Notes: generated by a model not told the origin, from the sequence alone. 64,000 nucleotides of DNA from RGIG5612 sp045546255 (GCA_045546255.1 JAZQCK010000034.1:22187-86186), one strand, 5' to 3'. Counted from the first letter of the stretch, positions 54,822 to 63,283 are shown. Translations and numbers: made by a program.

Positions 54822-54847
54822 TAATTTTTTGTCTGCTGCACAAGTGG

Positions 54848-54938
54848 TTGTCTGAACCGCATGTTTGGCATAAGAAGTAATGTTTTTGCTTCTGCGCATA
54901 GGATTGTCTGAACCGCATGTTTGACATAAGAAGTAATG
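54848..54938. repeat. Two 35-bp direct repeats, 56-bp period
   Basis: The segment TTGTCTGAACCGCATGTTTG plus CATAAGAAGTAATG occurs at 54848-54882 and again at 54904-54938 with one base changed (GGC to GAC). It is non-coding and lies upstream of the mirrored 73-bp array. Confidence 0.8.
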
Positions 54939-55304
54939 CACTTTGCGGATACATATGTTGGTTGCTTGCGGAGAAAGGCGAAACGTGCATATTTCACTGC
55001 AGTTCATAGTTTTCCCACCACTTTTCGCGTCCTGGATACCTCGCAAAATCGCATTTCATGCATATATCAAGACACTTCATACTTTTCCCACCATTTTTTC
55101 TCTTCGAAAGATGGTGGGAAATTTGTGAAAACCTACTGCAGATGCATGAAAGTCTGTTTTAGGCGGATCCTGGCCGCCAAAAGATGGTGGGAAATTTGTG
55201 AAAACCCTCTGTAGGTGAATGAACTGGAATCCTAGCAGATCCATGAATTGGCATCCTGATTAGTATGGCCAGCTGCAAAGAAGATAATTATCTGACCGCT
55301 GGAA
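54930..55304. repeat. Mirrored 73-bp array, locus A
   Basis: Four 18-bp sites are present. Two are forward (TTCATAGTTTTCCCACCA at 55003-55020, TTCATACTTTTCCCACCA at 55076-55093) and two are reverse (TGGTGGGAAATTTGTGAA at 55112-55129 and 55185-55202). Spacing between same-orientation sites is exactly 73 bp and the central gap is 18 bp. The bodies between sites carry GCATTTCATGCATAT or its complement. The right flank to 55304 matches locus B, including TGGCCAGCTGC and GATAATTATCTG. Confidence 0.85.
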
Positions 55305-55338
55305 AAACTATTGACCATGGAGCACGAAATCGGGCAAG

Positions 55339-55463
55339 TTCACACTTTTGCCATCCAATATTTGGCGGAAGATAGCGAAAAATAAGCCTCAGAGCACGAT
55401 TTCAAGCCTTTTCACACTTTTGCCATCCATTTTCATCATAGAAATGGATGGCATTTTTGTGAA
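55339..55463. repeat. Variant of the mirrored array with changed core sequence
   Basis: Forward sites TTCACACTTTTGCCATCCA lie at 55339-55357 and 55411-55429 (72-bp period). The mirrored site TGGATGGCATTTTTGTGAA is at 55445-55463. The core is GCCATCCA here and CCCACCA in loci A and B, but both arms changed together, so pairing is kept. The expected fourth site near 55517 is absent. Confidence 0.75.
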
Positions 55464-55704
55464 CTCGGGCGTAAACGTGCTTCTTATTAATCTGTATCCA
55501 AACAACGCGCCGCATATCAAACAGCACGCCAATAATCAAAGCGAATGCGCCCTTCTATCATCCATTCCTCCACGGAATGAACTCATAACGACTTCTCGTT
55601 TTTAATAACACAACAAACAACATAAAATAAAACCACACAAGGGTGGATTAAGTGAATTTCACCAAAAAAATAAAAATAATCCATTCCTTAAAGTACTTAA
55701 TGGT
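55464..55704. other. AT-rich non-coding stretch before the ABC importer
   Basis: No gene is supported. The DNA is rich in A and T, with short poly-A and AATAA runs. Promoter elements for the importer operon are probably in or just after this segment, but none is unambiguous. Confidence 0.4.
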
Positions 55705-55729
55705 TGCGCTTCGGCGCATGTATTTTTTC
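55705..55729 (+). promoter_or_regulatory. Leader hairpin upstream of the ABC importer
   Basis: TGCGC (55705-55709) pairs with GCGCA (55714-55718) over a stable TTCG loop, followed by TGTATTTTTT. It looks like a small terminator or attenuator in the leader of the importer operon. Confidence 0.4.
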
Positions 55730-55734
55730 TTATC

Positions 55735-55777
55735 CATGAATTGAATTCATGAACCAAACAACATGAATCAAATTCGT
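55735..55777. promoter_or_regulatory. Tandem palindromes, candidate operator of the ABC importer operon
   Basis: CATGAATTGAATTCATG at 55735-55751 is a perfect 17-bp palindrome about 90 bp upstream of the importer start. An imperfect copy, CATGAATCAAATTCGT, lies at about 55762-55777. Two related palindromes in a row suggest cooperative binding of a regulator such as the LysR or PucR proteins found nearby. Confidence 0.5.
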
Positions 55778-55839
55778 ACAGGAAGAAGACAGGCGCAGAC
55801 GCAGATTGTAAGAGTATTGAAACACAGGAGGAGAAACAA

Positions 55840-57147
55840 ATGAAGAAAATGAAAAAGATGGCAGCTTTTGCTCTTGCATGTATCTTCGCAATGGCACTGC
55901 TCGCAGGCTGCGGCGGCAGCTCAGGCGGCGGATCGACACCTGCAGGTTCAGGTGCTGATGCCGGCGGTGATGGGGTGATCAAGATCGGTTATGTCAGCCC
56001 GGTCACAGGACCGCTGTCCCACTTCAGTGTTGGTATGGACAACACGATCAAAAATGTTGAAGCAAAAATGAATGAAAAAGGATATGACATCGGCGGCAAG
56101 CACTATACGGTCAAGATCGTTAAGGGCGACTCCGAGTCTGATCCTGTCAAGGCAGCAGAAGTTGCTACAAAACTGGTACAGAGCGACGGATGCTCCATTC
56201 TTCTCGGAGAGTGGACACCGGATACGATGAACCCGGTTTCTGAAGCAGCAGAGAAATTAAAAGTTCCTTGCATCGTTGACGGTGGTCCGGACATCAGCTG
56301 GACCGTTGCAGGACCTTATGATTATTCCTTCGCTTGCGCAATGAGATATGAGAAACAGGTCGAGGAATACTTCCAGGCATTCGAGCAGATGGACACCAAC
56401 AAGAAGATCGGTCTCGTACTTGACTCTTCCATGGACGGTGTTGGAATGCTTGATCTTGTAAAACAGAAAGCAGACGAGCATGGATACACGATCGTTAACC
56501 CGGATGCGAGCGAGCTTGCACAGGAAGGCGCTACAGACTTCACCGCAATCGTTCAGAAGATCCAGGGCGAAGGCGCTGACATCATGTTAGCATCCCTTCT
56601 CGGATTCCAGCTTTCCGGTCTTTGGGCAAACGTTGACTCCCTTGGATATCAGCCGAAATTCGTCATCCTTTCCAAAGGTATGCATTTCTCATCAGACGTC
56701 CTGACACTGACCAACGCTGCAGGCGACTGCACAGGCGCATACACCTGCATCGAGACCCAGTGGACACGTGAATATCCGTTCACATCCTCCCTGCTCGGCA
56801 AGACTGCTGAAGAACTTTCCGCAGACTTCGAAGAGAATGTAGGCGAGGCACCGGACGTAACAATCGGATGGGACTATGTCTTCTTTGATCTGATCGACCA
56901 GGCTCTTAAGACAACCGCTTCCACAAGCAGCGAGGACATTGTTGCAGCTCTTGAGAACATTCAGAACTTTGACTGCATCTATGGCAACTTGAGCTGCGAC
57001 GAAGAGCATGTCTTCGAGACTCCGATCACCTTCGGACAGTGGGTACCGGATGAGAAATGGGGACTCCACAAAGTCGTAACAAGCTGCAGCTCTGTTCCGG
57101 CAGCTGAGGCGATCAAACAGCCGCAGGTTGATATGCAGTGGAAATAA
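55840..57147 (+). CDS. Branched-chain-amino-acid-type ABC transporter substrate-binding lipoprotein
   Basis: The 435-residue protein has a lipobox ending LLAGC with Cys24, then a Gly/Ser-rich linker (25-45) and a periplasmic-binding-protein type I domain. IKIGYVSPVTGPLSHFSVGMD starts the fold, followed by VATKLVQSDGCSILLGEWTPD and PCIVDGGPDISWTVAGPYDYSF. The order matches LivK/HAAT-type proteins, which bind amino acids, amides or aromatic acids. ACAGGAGGAG precedes the ATG. It is the first gene of a five-gene importer operon, and a 13-bp hairpin at 57261-57292 separates it from the ATPase genes, as often seen where the binding protein is made in excess. The ligand is unknown. Confidence 0.9.
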   Translation: MKKMKKMAAFALACIFAMALLAGCGGSSGGGSTPAGSGADAGGDGVIKIGYVSPVTGPLSHFSVGMDNTIKNVEAKMNEKGYDIGGKHYTVKIVKGDSESDPVKAAEVATKLVQSDGCSILLGEWTPDTMNPVSEAAEKLKVPCIVDGGPDISWTVAGPYDYSFACAMRYEKQVEEYFQAFEQMDTNKKIGLVLDSSMDGVGMLDLVKQKADEHGYTIVNPDASELAQEGATDFTAIVQKIQGEGADIMLASLLGFQLSGLWANVDSLGYQPKFVILSKGMHFSSDVLTLTNAAGDCTGAYTCIETQWTREYPFTSSLLGKTAEELSADFEENVGEAPDVTIGWDYVFFDLIDQALKTTASTSSEDIVAALENIQNFDCIYGNLSCDEEHVFETPITFGQWVPDEKWGLHKVVTSCSSVPAAEAIKQPQVDMQWK

Positions 57148-57157
57148 TCGGAATACA

Positions 57158-57214
57158 GCTGAATAAGCAGGTGCACGGCGCGGAAGCGAATGGCTGAATA
57201 AGCAGGTGCACGGC
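57158..57214. repeat. 22-bp direct repeat after the binding-protein gene
   Basis: The sequence GCTGAATAAGCAGGTGCACG plus GC occurs at 57158-57179 and 57193-57214 with a 13-bp gap. It is non-coding and lies between the binding-protein stop and the hairpin at 57261. Confidence 0.8.
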
Positions 57215-57260
57215 ACTTATGCTGACAGCGAATAAGCTGAATTAAGCGACAATTGAAAAA

Positions 57261-57292
57261 GTGGATATGCCGGCTCGGTCCGGCATATCCAC
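57261..57292 (+). promoter_or_regulatory. Intercistronic hairpin in the ABC importer operon
   Basis: GTGGATATGCCGG (57261-57273) pairs perfectly with CCGGCATATCCAC (57280-57292) over CTCGGT. There is no T run, so it is more likely an mRNA-stability or processing hairpin than a terminator. Confidence 0.7.
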
Positions 57293-57345
57293 GGCTAATA
57301 CTTATAAAGAATGTTCCATTCTTTCGGGATAAAGGGGGTATTAGA

Positions 57346-58074
57346 TTGGACACCATTTTAACGGTTAAAGATCTGGGAATCTCTTTTGGCGGCAACGTGG
57401 TTCTTGAGTCGATCAATTTTGAGGTCGAAAAGGGTGAAGTCCTCGGCATCATGGGACCGAACGGAGCCGGAAAAACGGTACTGCTGAACATTATTTCCGG
57501 AATCTTAAAAGCAGACCATGGAGAGGTTATCTTCCTTGGTCAGGATATTCAAAAAAAGAAAATAACAGAGCGAACAGTCGAAGGCATCGGGCGGACGTTC
57601 CAGGTCCCAAGAGCCTTTGAACATATGTCTGTTTATGAAAATATATTGGCCAGCGTCGTCTATGGCCAGAAAGCATCTGAAAAAGAAGCGACCGCCAAAG
57701 CAGTGGAAATATTGAAACTGGTGAAACTGGCGGACAGAGCAAATGAGCCGGCAGGAAAGCTGAGCCTGATCAACAGAAAACGTCTGGAGATCGGTGCGGC
57801 GCTTGCATCCGACCCGAAGCTTCTTCTTTTAGATGAGGTCGCAGGCGGACTTACGAACGCAGAGGTATCAGAGATTTTAGAGATCGTGCGGACGATCAAA
57901 GCCAGAGGCGTCAGCATCATCTGGATCGAGCATATCATCCAGACGCTGGTCGATGGAACGGACAGGGTCATGCTGATGGCCGGAGGAAAGGATCTCTTAA
58001 CGGCGCCGCCGATGGAGGTCATGAATTCCAGTATTGTAAACGAAGTATATATGGGAGCTGATGAAGATGAGTGA
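57346..58074 (+). CDS. ABC transporter ATP-binding protein, LivG-like
   Basis: The 242-residue ATPase has Walker A GPNGAGKT (about 39-46), the LivG-typical GRTFQVPRAFEHMSVYENILASV (about 82-104), a degenerate signature LSLINRKRLEIGAALASDPKLLLLDEVAGGL with the Walker B LLLLDE, and IIWIEHIIQTL. AAAGGGGGT lies before the TTG at 57346, which gives a normal family start (DTILTVKDLGISFGG). Upstream in-frame codons are part of the hairpin region and were not used. It powers the importer with the LivF-like ATPase. The next gene starts inside its last codons. Confidence 0.9.
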   Translation: MDTILTVKDLGISFGGNVVLESINFEVEKGEVLGIMGPNGAGKTVLLNIISGILKADHGEVIFLGQDIQKKKITERTVEGIGRTFQVPRAFEHMSVYENILASVVYGQKASEKEATAKAVEILKLVKLADRANEPAGKLSLINRKRLEIGAALASDPKLLLLDEVAGGLTNAEVSEILEIVRTIKARGVSIIWIEHIIQTLVDGTDRVMLMAGGKDLLTAPPMEVMNSSIVNEVYMGADEDE

Positions 58075-58816
58075 TAAAGAAAAACTGCTTGAGGTCTCCG
58101 GACTCGACGTCTTCTACGGCGACCTTCAAGCGATAAAAAACGTATCGATAACAGTCAACAAAGGCGACATGGTTGCGCTGATCGGCGCAAACGGTGTCGG
58201 AAAATCCACCCTGCTTCAGGCGATCATGGGGCTGAACAAACCGAAAGCCGGAACGATCAAATGGAAGGGGCAGGATATCACCGGGAAAGCAACGAACAAG
58301 ATTGCCCAGATGGGTCTGGCGATGACTCCGGAAGGCAGCCATATCTTTGAAGATATGACGGTTTATGAAAACCTGCTGTTAGGTGCTTATCCGAAACATG
58401 CAAAGGCAAGGAGAGAAGAGAGCAAGGCTCTGGTCTATAAAACCTTTCCTGTCTTGAAGGAAAAAGAAAAACAGCTTGCGACGTTCCTTTCCGGCGGACA
58501 GCGCCAGATGCTTGCGATCGCAAGAGCGATGATGGCAAATCCGGAACTGATCATCTGCGACGAGATCTCCTTAGGTCTTGCGCCGATCATGGTCAAGGAT
58601 ATTTACACTTCCCTGCACACGATCAATGAGCGTGGCGTCAGCTTCCTCTTAGTCGAGCAGGAAACAAAGCGTGCCTTGAGACATTCGGACTATGCATATG
58701 TCATCGTTCATGGCCAGGTGGTCATGGAAGGCGCAAGCGCTTCTTTGAGCGAGGAGAAAATCGCGGAAGTTTACTTCGGCGTGGAACAGACAGATGGGGA
58801 AGGAGGCGATCAGTAA
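58067..58816 (+). CDS. ABC transporter ATP-binding protein, LivF-like
   Basis: The 249-residue ATPase has Walker A GANGVGKS (about 39-46), VYENLLLGAYP, the signature LSGGQRQMLAIARAMMANPELIICDEISLGLAP with Walker B IICDE, and the FLLVEQETKRAL stretch of the LivF subfamily. The ATG at 58067 overlaps the LivG stop (ATGAGTGA); an upstream ATG at 58061 is possible, but GGGAG lies closer to the best distance for 58067. It pairs with the LivG-like protein in the same transporter. Confidence 0.9.
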   Translation: MSDKEKLLEVSGLDVFYGDLQAIKNVSITVNKGDMVALIGANGVGKSTLLQAIMGLNKPKAGTIKWKGQDITGKATNKIAQMGLAMTPEGSHIFEDMTVYENLLLGAYPKHAKARREESKALVYKTFPVLKEKEKQLATFLSGGQRQMLAIARAMMANPELIICDEISLGLAPIMVKDIYTSLHTINERGVSFLLVEQETKRALRHSDYAYVIVHGQVVMEGASASLSEEKIAEVYFGVEQTDGEGGDQ

Positions 58817-59679
58817 TGCTGCAGGCAATCATTACCGGCTTACTCATGGGTGGTCTTTACGCGCTGATCGGCGTGGGACTTTCCCTGATCTTCGGTATCG
58901 TAAAAGTTACCAATATTGCGCATGGCGACCTGATGATCGTTTCCACTTTCTTCATCATGGTCATCGTGAACAGACTGGTAAATAACATTTATCTGGCACT
59001 TGCGATCACGATCGTGATCATGGCGATCCTTGGTTTTCTTATTCAGAAATTCCTGATCAACACAGTCATTGATCAGGGCGCGGAAACGGCGATGCTTGTC
59101 ATGTTCGGACTATCGATCGCGATCCAGAATGCGCTGACACTGATCTTTGGTGCAGGCAATAACACACTTCCTTCCCCGGTCAAGGGAACGAACTTTATCA
59201 AAACTGACCTAGTGTCAATTTCAGGACAATACGCGGTCAACTTTATTGTTGCAGTCGTCTTGATCGTGGGGCTGGCTCTGATCATGGACAAGACTCCCCT
59301 CGGACGTTCGATCAGAGCGGCCTCTTCCGATACGATGGCAGCAGAGCTGATGGGTATCAACACAAAGACGATGTATGTCTGGGCAATGGCCATTACGATG
59401 GCAGCAACGGCTGTCGCCGGTATGCTGGTTGGACAGACGTACTCTTTCTTCCCGTATACCGGAACACAGTTCCTGATCATCGCATTCGGCGTTGTCGTCA
59501 TCGGAGGTATGGGAAGCATTTTCGGAACACTGATCGGCGGTGCGATCCTAGGTCTTGCGCAGATGATCGCAGCCTATCTTTTCGGAACCGCTTATCAGAC
59601 GTTGGCAGGCTACATTGTATTATTGATCCTTCTTACGCTCAGACCGCAGGGTCTGTTATCGAAGAAGGTTCGTAAGTAA
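58816..59679 (+). CDS. ABC transporter permease, LivH-like
   Basis: The 287-residue membrane protein has about eight spans, starting LQAIITGLLMGGLYALIGVGLSLIFGIVKVTNIAHGDLMI, the LivH-family opening. The cytoplasmic EAA-type loop is RAASSDTMAAELMGINTKTMYVWAMAITM (about 173-200). It ends TLRPQGLLSKKVRK. Its ATG shares a base with the preceding stop (TAATG), so translation is coupled. It forms the channel with the LivM-like permease. Confidence 0.9.
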   Translation: MLQAIITGLLMGGLYALIGVGLSLIFGIVKVTNIAHGDLMIVSTFFIMVIVNRLVNNIYLALAITIVIMAILGFLIQKFLINTVIDQGAETAMLVMFGLSIAIQNALTLIFGAGNNTLPSPVKGTNFIKTDLVSISGQYAVNFIVAVVLIVGLALIMDKTPLGRSIRAASSDTMAAELMGINTKTMYVWAMAITMAATAVAGMLVGQTYSFFPYTGTQFLIIAFGVVVIGGMGSIFGTLIGGAILGLAQMIAAYLFGTAYQTLAGYIVLLILLTLRPQGLLSKKVRK

Positions 59680-59699
59680 CTCAGAAAGGAGGGAATGTT

Positions 59700-60704
59700 A
59701 TGAAAAAACAAACAGGAAAAATGACAAAAGTCCGCTGGATCTCATTGGCGGCGGCAGCAGTAATCCTTGTGTCCCTTCCGTTCTGGGGAGGCGACTATAT
59801 TGTAAATATTCTGACACTGATCTTGATGTATATGGCAATCGGCGAGATGTGGAATCTGCTTGCAGGCTATGCGGGCCTGGTATCGCTTGGCGCGCAAGCC
59901 TTCATCGGACTCGGCGGATATTCGCTTGCGATGATCTCACAGGTATGGCGGCTTCCGTTCTATCTGGGCTTCCTGCTTGCGGCGATCATCAGCGTGGTCT
60001 TTGCACTGATCATCTCCGTTCCGATCTTCAGCATGAAAGACGTCTACTTTACAATCGGAACCTGGCTTGTGGCCGAAGCGCTCTGCGTCTTCTTCCAAAC
60101 CTGGTCCTTTGTAAACTTTAATGTCGGCTATAACATCACGGCAGCAAGAAGGATCAGCCCGGCAGGCATGTATTTCATTGCCTTTGGAGTCGGCCTGATC
60201 GCACTGGTTGCAGTCGTCCTGATCTTAAGATCCAAATTCGGTCTTGGTCTGATGGCGATGCGCGACAACGAAGCTGCATCCGAGATCCGCGGCGTGAAAT
60301 TATACAGATCCAAACTGATCTGCTTCCTGATCTCATCCGCGATTACCGGAATTGCAGGCGCTGCACTTTACCTCAATCTTTCCTATATCAAACCGACGGT
60401 CGGTTTCGGCATCGACTGGACCGTGTCCATGGTCTTCATCACGGTCATCGGCGGAATGGGAACGATCGAAGGCCCGATCATCGGAGCCATCATCTTCGTG
60501 ATCTTGCGGCAGCTGCTTTATAACTTCTCTGGATTCAGCATGCTGATCTTGGGAATCATTGCTGTCGTAATGATCTTAGTGGCGCCGAAAGGCATCATGG
60601 GTCTTATCAATAAGAAAGCAAACTTCGATCTCTTCGGAGTCAAGCGAAAAGTCAATATCGCAGACTTTAAAGATATTGATGCAGGTGCGATCGCTGCAGA
60701 GTAG
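59700..60704 (+). CDS. ABC transporter permease, LivM-like
   Basis: The 334-residue membrane protein has about nine spans with WNLLAGYAGLVSLGAQAFIGLGGY (about 51-74), the LivM signature, and the cytoplasmic coupling loop MAMRDNEAASEIRGVKLYRSKLICFL (about 187-212). IGGMGTIEGPIIGAIIF follows. AGAAAGGAGGGAATG sets the start, 20 bp after the LivH stop. The C-terminal 26 bases including the stop codon are duplicated immediately downstream (60717-60742). Confidence 0.9.
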   Translation: MKKQTGKMTKVRWISLAAAAVILVSLPFWGGDYIVNILTLILMYMAIGEMWNLLAGYAGLVSLGAQAFIGLGGYSLAMISQVWRLPFYLGFLLAAIISVVFALIISVPIFSMKDVYFTIGTWLVAEALCVFFQTWSFVNFNVGYNITAARRISPAGMYFIAFGVGLIALVAVVLILRSKFGLGLMAMRDNEAASEIRGVKLYRSKLICFLISSAITGIAGAALYLNLSYIKPTVGFGIDWTVSMVFITVIGGMGTIEGPIIGAIIFVILRQLLYNFSGFSMLILGIIAVVMILVAPKGIMGLINKKANFDLFGVKRKVNIADFKDIDAGAIAAE

Positions 60705-60742
60705 AAAGCTAAAAAAGCAGGTGCGATCGCTGCAGAGTAGAA
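60681..60742. repeat. 26-bp direct repeat at the end of the LivM-like gene
   Basis: GCAGGTGCGATCGCTGCAGA plus GTAGAA occurs at 60681-60706, covering the last codons and stop of the permease gene, and again at 60717-60742 after a 10-bp gap. It looks like a recent slippage duplication. Confidence 0.85.
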
Positions 60743-60813
60743 GAGCGTACGAAGCTTTTTACGCTGTGCAAAAAAGATGATAATTAATGCCATGCGCGTT
60801 AATTATAAAACCC

Positions 60814-60960
60814 CCGGGAGCCGCTAAAAAGGCTTTGCCCAGGCTCCCGGATCCCGTGAATATGTAAGATGCATTTGACATCTTCAAGGGAACACGGGGA
60901 TCTAAATCGAACGGTGTTCGAAACCCAAACGTCTGAAAACGGCAAGTCATTTGCCGGGAA
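60814..60960 (+). promoter_or_regulatory. Structured leader upstream of the UroD-family gene
   Basis: Three stems are visible in succession. CCGGGAGCC (60814-60822) pairs with GGCTCCCGG (60842-60850). GATCCCGTG..CACGGGGATC pairs with a bulge, with an inner AAGATG/CATCTT stem (about 60850-60903). CGGCAA (60940-60945) pairs with TTGCCG (60951-60956). The region lies between the importer and the UroD-family gene. A riboswitch or a processed spacer is possible; it does not match the B12 riboswitch consensus I know. Confidence 0.45.
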
Positions 60961-60994
60961 ACATTTATAAATAACTCCAAAGGAGGAAGGTTCT

Positions 60995-61987
60995 ATGCTT
61001 ACGATTAAACAAAACTTTATTGAAACAGTGAAGGGTGGAAATCCGGACAGATTTGTAAAGCAGTATGAGTATCAGCAGTGGCTGGACGATCCGCTGTTCC
61101 CGATCTATTTCGGTATTCCGATCCGTGGAACGGAATGGACCAACGGATGGGGTGTAAAAAACAAATTCCCGGAGAACGTACCGGGAGGATTCCCACTTTG
61201 CGAAGGTGACGACAAAGTCTGCCCGGATGTAACACGCTGGAAAGAATTTGTTCATGCGCCGGAACTCGTTCTGGATCCTTCTGCGTGGGCAGATTGCATC
61301 AAACAGTACGAGGAGATGGACAAGGATGAGTATTTCCCGACCGCAAAAGTATTCTGCGGAATGTTTGAAAAGCTGCATTACCTGATGGGCATGGAAGATA
61401 CCATGATCAACTTCTATGAAGAGCCGGAAGCAATGCACGACCTGATCGATTTCATGACAGATTGGGAGTGCATCATTGCAGACGAGCATTTCAAATATGT
61501 GAAACCGGAGATCCTGTTCCATCATGATGACTGGGGCAGCCAGAGAAGCACATTCATGTCCAAAGACATGTTTGACGAATTCTTCCTTCCGGCATACAAG
61601 AAGATTTACGGCCACTGGAAAGATCTCGGAGTCAAATATATCGTTCATCACTCTGACTCCTATGCAGCAGAGTTCGTTCCATCCATGATCGAGATGGGCA
61701 TCGATGTATGGCAGGGCGCTGTATATGAGAACAATATTCCGAAGCTGGTTGCTGAGTATAAAGGCGCAATCACGATTCAGGGCGGCCTGGACAATGGTAA
61801 ATACGATATGCCTGACTGGACAGACGAGAAAGTTCGTGCAGGACTGAAGGCACATATCGAAGCATGCGGAAAAGATTTCATTATTCCGGCACTCACCATG
61901 GGCGGACCGGAAACAACATATCCGGGACTTTATGAGAGAGTATCGGAGATCATTGCAGAATTTGATCCGATCTATTTCCCGGCATAG
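60995..61987 (+). CDS. Uroporphyrinogen-decarboxylase-family protein (probable methyltransferase fold)
   Basis: The 330-residue protein has a UroD-like TIM barrel. LHYLMGMEDTMINFYEEPEAMHDLIDFM, then the FHHDDWGSQRSTFMSKDMFDEFFLPAYKKI stretch typical of UroD-superfamily methyltransferases, then YIVHHSDSYAAEFVPSMIEMGIDVWQGAV where corrinoid methyltransferases (MtaA-like) have a metal-binding His-x-Cys. Here the His is kept but Cys is not evident. AAAGGAGGAAGG precedes the ATG. It follows the ABC importer with a structured leader and is ended by a terminator. Demethylation or methyl transfer on the imported compound is plausible. The true substrate is unknown. Confidence 0.8.
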   Translation: MLTIKQNFIETVKGGNPDRFVKQYEYQQWLDDPLFPIYFGIPIRGTEWTNGWGVKNKFPENVPGGFPLCEGDDKVCPDVTRWKEFVHAPELVLDPSAWADCIKQYEEMDKDEYFPTAKVFCGMFEKLHYLMGMEDTMINFYEEPEAMHDLIDFMTDWECIIADEHFKYVKPEILFHHDDWGSQRSTFMSKDMFDEFFLPAYKKIYGHWKDLGVKYIVHHSDSYAAEFVPSMIEMGIDVWQGAVYENNIPKLVAEYKGAITIQGGLDNGKYDMPDWTDEKVRAGLKAHIEACGKDFIIPALTMGGPETTYPGLYERVSEIIAEFDPIYFPA

Positions 61988-62023
61988 ACTGCAAGTTTTT
62001 TCATTGATTCTTTTCTTCCTATG

Positions 62024-62050
62024 GAGCGGCGGAATTTCCGCCGCTCTTTT
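62024..62050 (+). terminator. Terminator after the UroD-family gene
   Basis: GAGCGGCGGAA (62024-62034) pairs with TTCCGCCGCTC (62036-62046), followed by TTTT. Confidence 0.9.
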
Positions 62051-62151
62051 CTGAGGCCTCTTGCTTTATTTGCAGGTAGAAATGCGAAAAAGGGAAATGC
62101 GGATTTTGCATAACACTGTCCAAGGAAATGGACACCGCCTGCGGACATAAA

Positions 62152-62180
62152 TTGACACTTCATTTTCGCCTCGCTATAAT
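62152..62180 (+). promoter_or_regulatory. Consensus promoter of the LysR-type regulator
   Basis: TTGACA (62152-62157) and TATAAT (62175-62180) are both perfect and separated by exactly 17 bp, 55 bp upstream of the gene start. This is the strongest sigma-A promoter in the window. Confidence 0.85.
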
Positions 62181-62234
62181 TAAGTCGGGTTTTATAATTA
62201 AGGCGCGCATATTTTTTTTGATAAGGTAAAAAAT

Positions 62235-63164
62235 ATGTTCAACCTTGATGCGATCAATATTAATATTACGCAGATGCGGATCTTCATTGCTGTTGTTGAG
62301 GCAAATTCGTTTACCCGCGCCTCCAGACTTCTCAACATGACGCAGTCTGCAGTCAGCAAAAATATTGCTTCGCTGGAAGACTATCTTGGCTTTCAGCTTT
62401 TTATTCGTGACAAAAAACGCCTGATTTTAACAGAGACCGGAAGGTATCTTTACATCGAATGGCTCGATGTGCTTTCGCATATTGACCAATCAATCGACGT
62501 TGCGAAATCGCTTCAGGGCGGCTACGCAAAGAATCTCGACGTCGGCATCTTAAGCACGCATAAGCCAGGCGCCTATCTCTATCCGATCCTTGAGATTTAC
62601 AAGATCATCAATCCGAATATTCATGTGCATGTGGAGGACTGCCCATCGGAAGACGTCCGTTCGAAACTGATCAACGGCGAGTTCGATATCGCGTTTAATG
62701 TTTTGTATGACATTGAAGAGCTCGGAAGCCAGCACTTCTCGAGCAAAGTCATCCGGACCTGTCCGCTTGAAGTAGGTATGCTCAAGAGCTGTCCGCTGAC
62801 AAAGAAGAGTGAAGTGACGCTTGAAGACCTGAAACCTTATAATTTCGTCAGTATTTCCGCGCGCTTTACGCCAGCCTACTATAACATGCTGAAGGCGCTT
62901 TGTACCCGCGCGGGTTTCCAGCCGAACATCGTCACCTATACCAACAATGCAAGCTCCCAGCTGTTAAACCTCAGAACGAAGATGGATATCTTTATCATGG
63001 ACCGCTTCTATACTTCTTACGGAGATCCGTACTTTGAATGGCGCCCGATCAAAGACACCGTCAGCGGTGTCACCGCCTCCTGGAAAAGCGACAACACAAA
63101 GAAAGGCCTTTTGGACTTCATCGACGCCATCGACGAATTCACCTCCGTATCGGAGTTGTTCTGA
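62235..63164 (+). CDS. LysR-type transcriptional regulator
   Basis: The 309-residue protein has a winged helix-turn-helix at the N-terminus (MRIFIAVVEANSFTRASRLLNMTQSAVSKNIASLEDYLGFQLFIRD, about 14-59). A substrate-sensing periplasmic-binding-like domain begins with LDVGILSTHKPGAYLYPILE (about 99-118). ARFTPAYYNMLKALCTRAGF is typical of the second lobe. It lies at the end of the ABC importer-UroD block on the same strand but has its own consensus promoter. It is a good candidate to control the importer through the tandem palindromes at 55735-55777, though this is inference. Confidence 0.9.
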   Translation: MFNLDAININITQMRIFIAVVEANSFTRASRLLNMTQSAVSKNIASLEDYLGFQLFIRDKKRLILTETGRYLYIEWLDVLSHIDQSIDVAKSLQGGYAKNLDVGILSTHKPGAYLYPILEIYKIINPNIHVHVEDCPSEDVRSKLINGEFDIAFNVLYDIEELGSQHFSSKVIRTCPLEVGMLKSCPLTKKSEVTLEDLKPYNFVSISARFTPAYYNMLKALCTRAGFQPNIVTYTNNASSQLLNLRTKMDIFIMDRFYTSYGDPYFEWRPIKDTVSGVTASWKSDNTKKGLLDFIDAIDEFTSVSELF

Positions 63165-63283
63165 CTTCCCCCGTGCATCTGCTGTAATAATCATCTTCAG
63201 GAACGTTTCGCGAGCCATCTCGTTACATTGGCTGTTTAGCTAATTATCCCGCTAGTGATCAGAATATGCATATTATGCTGCAG

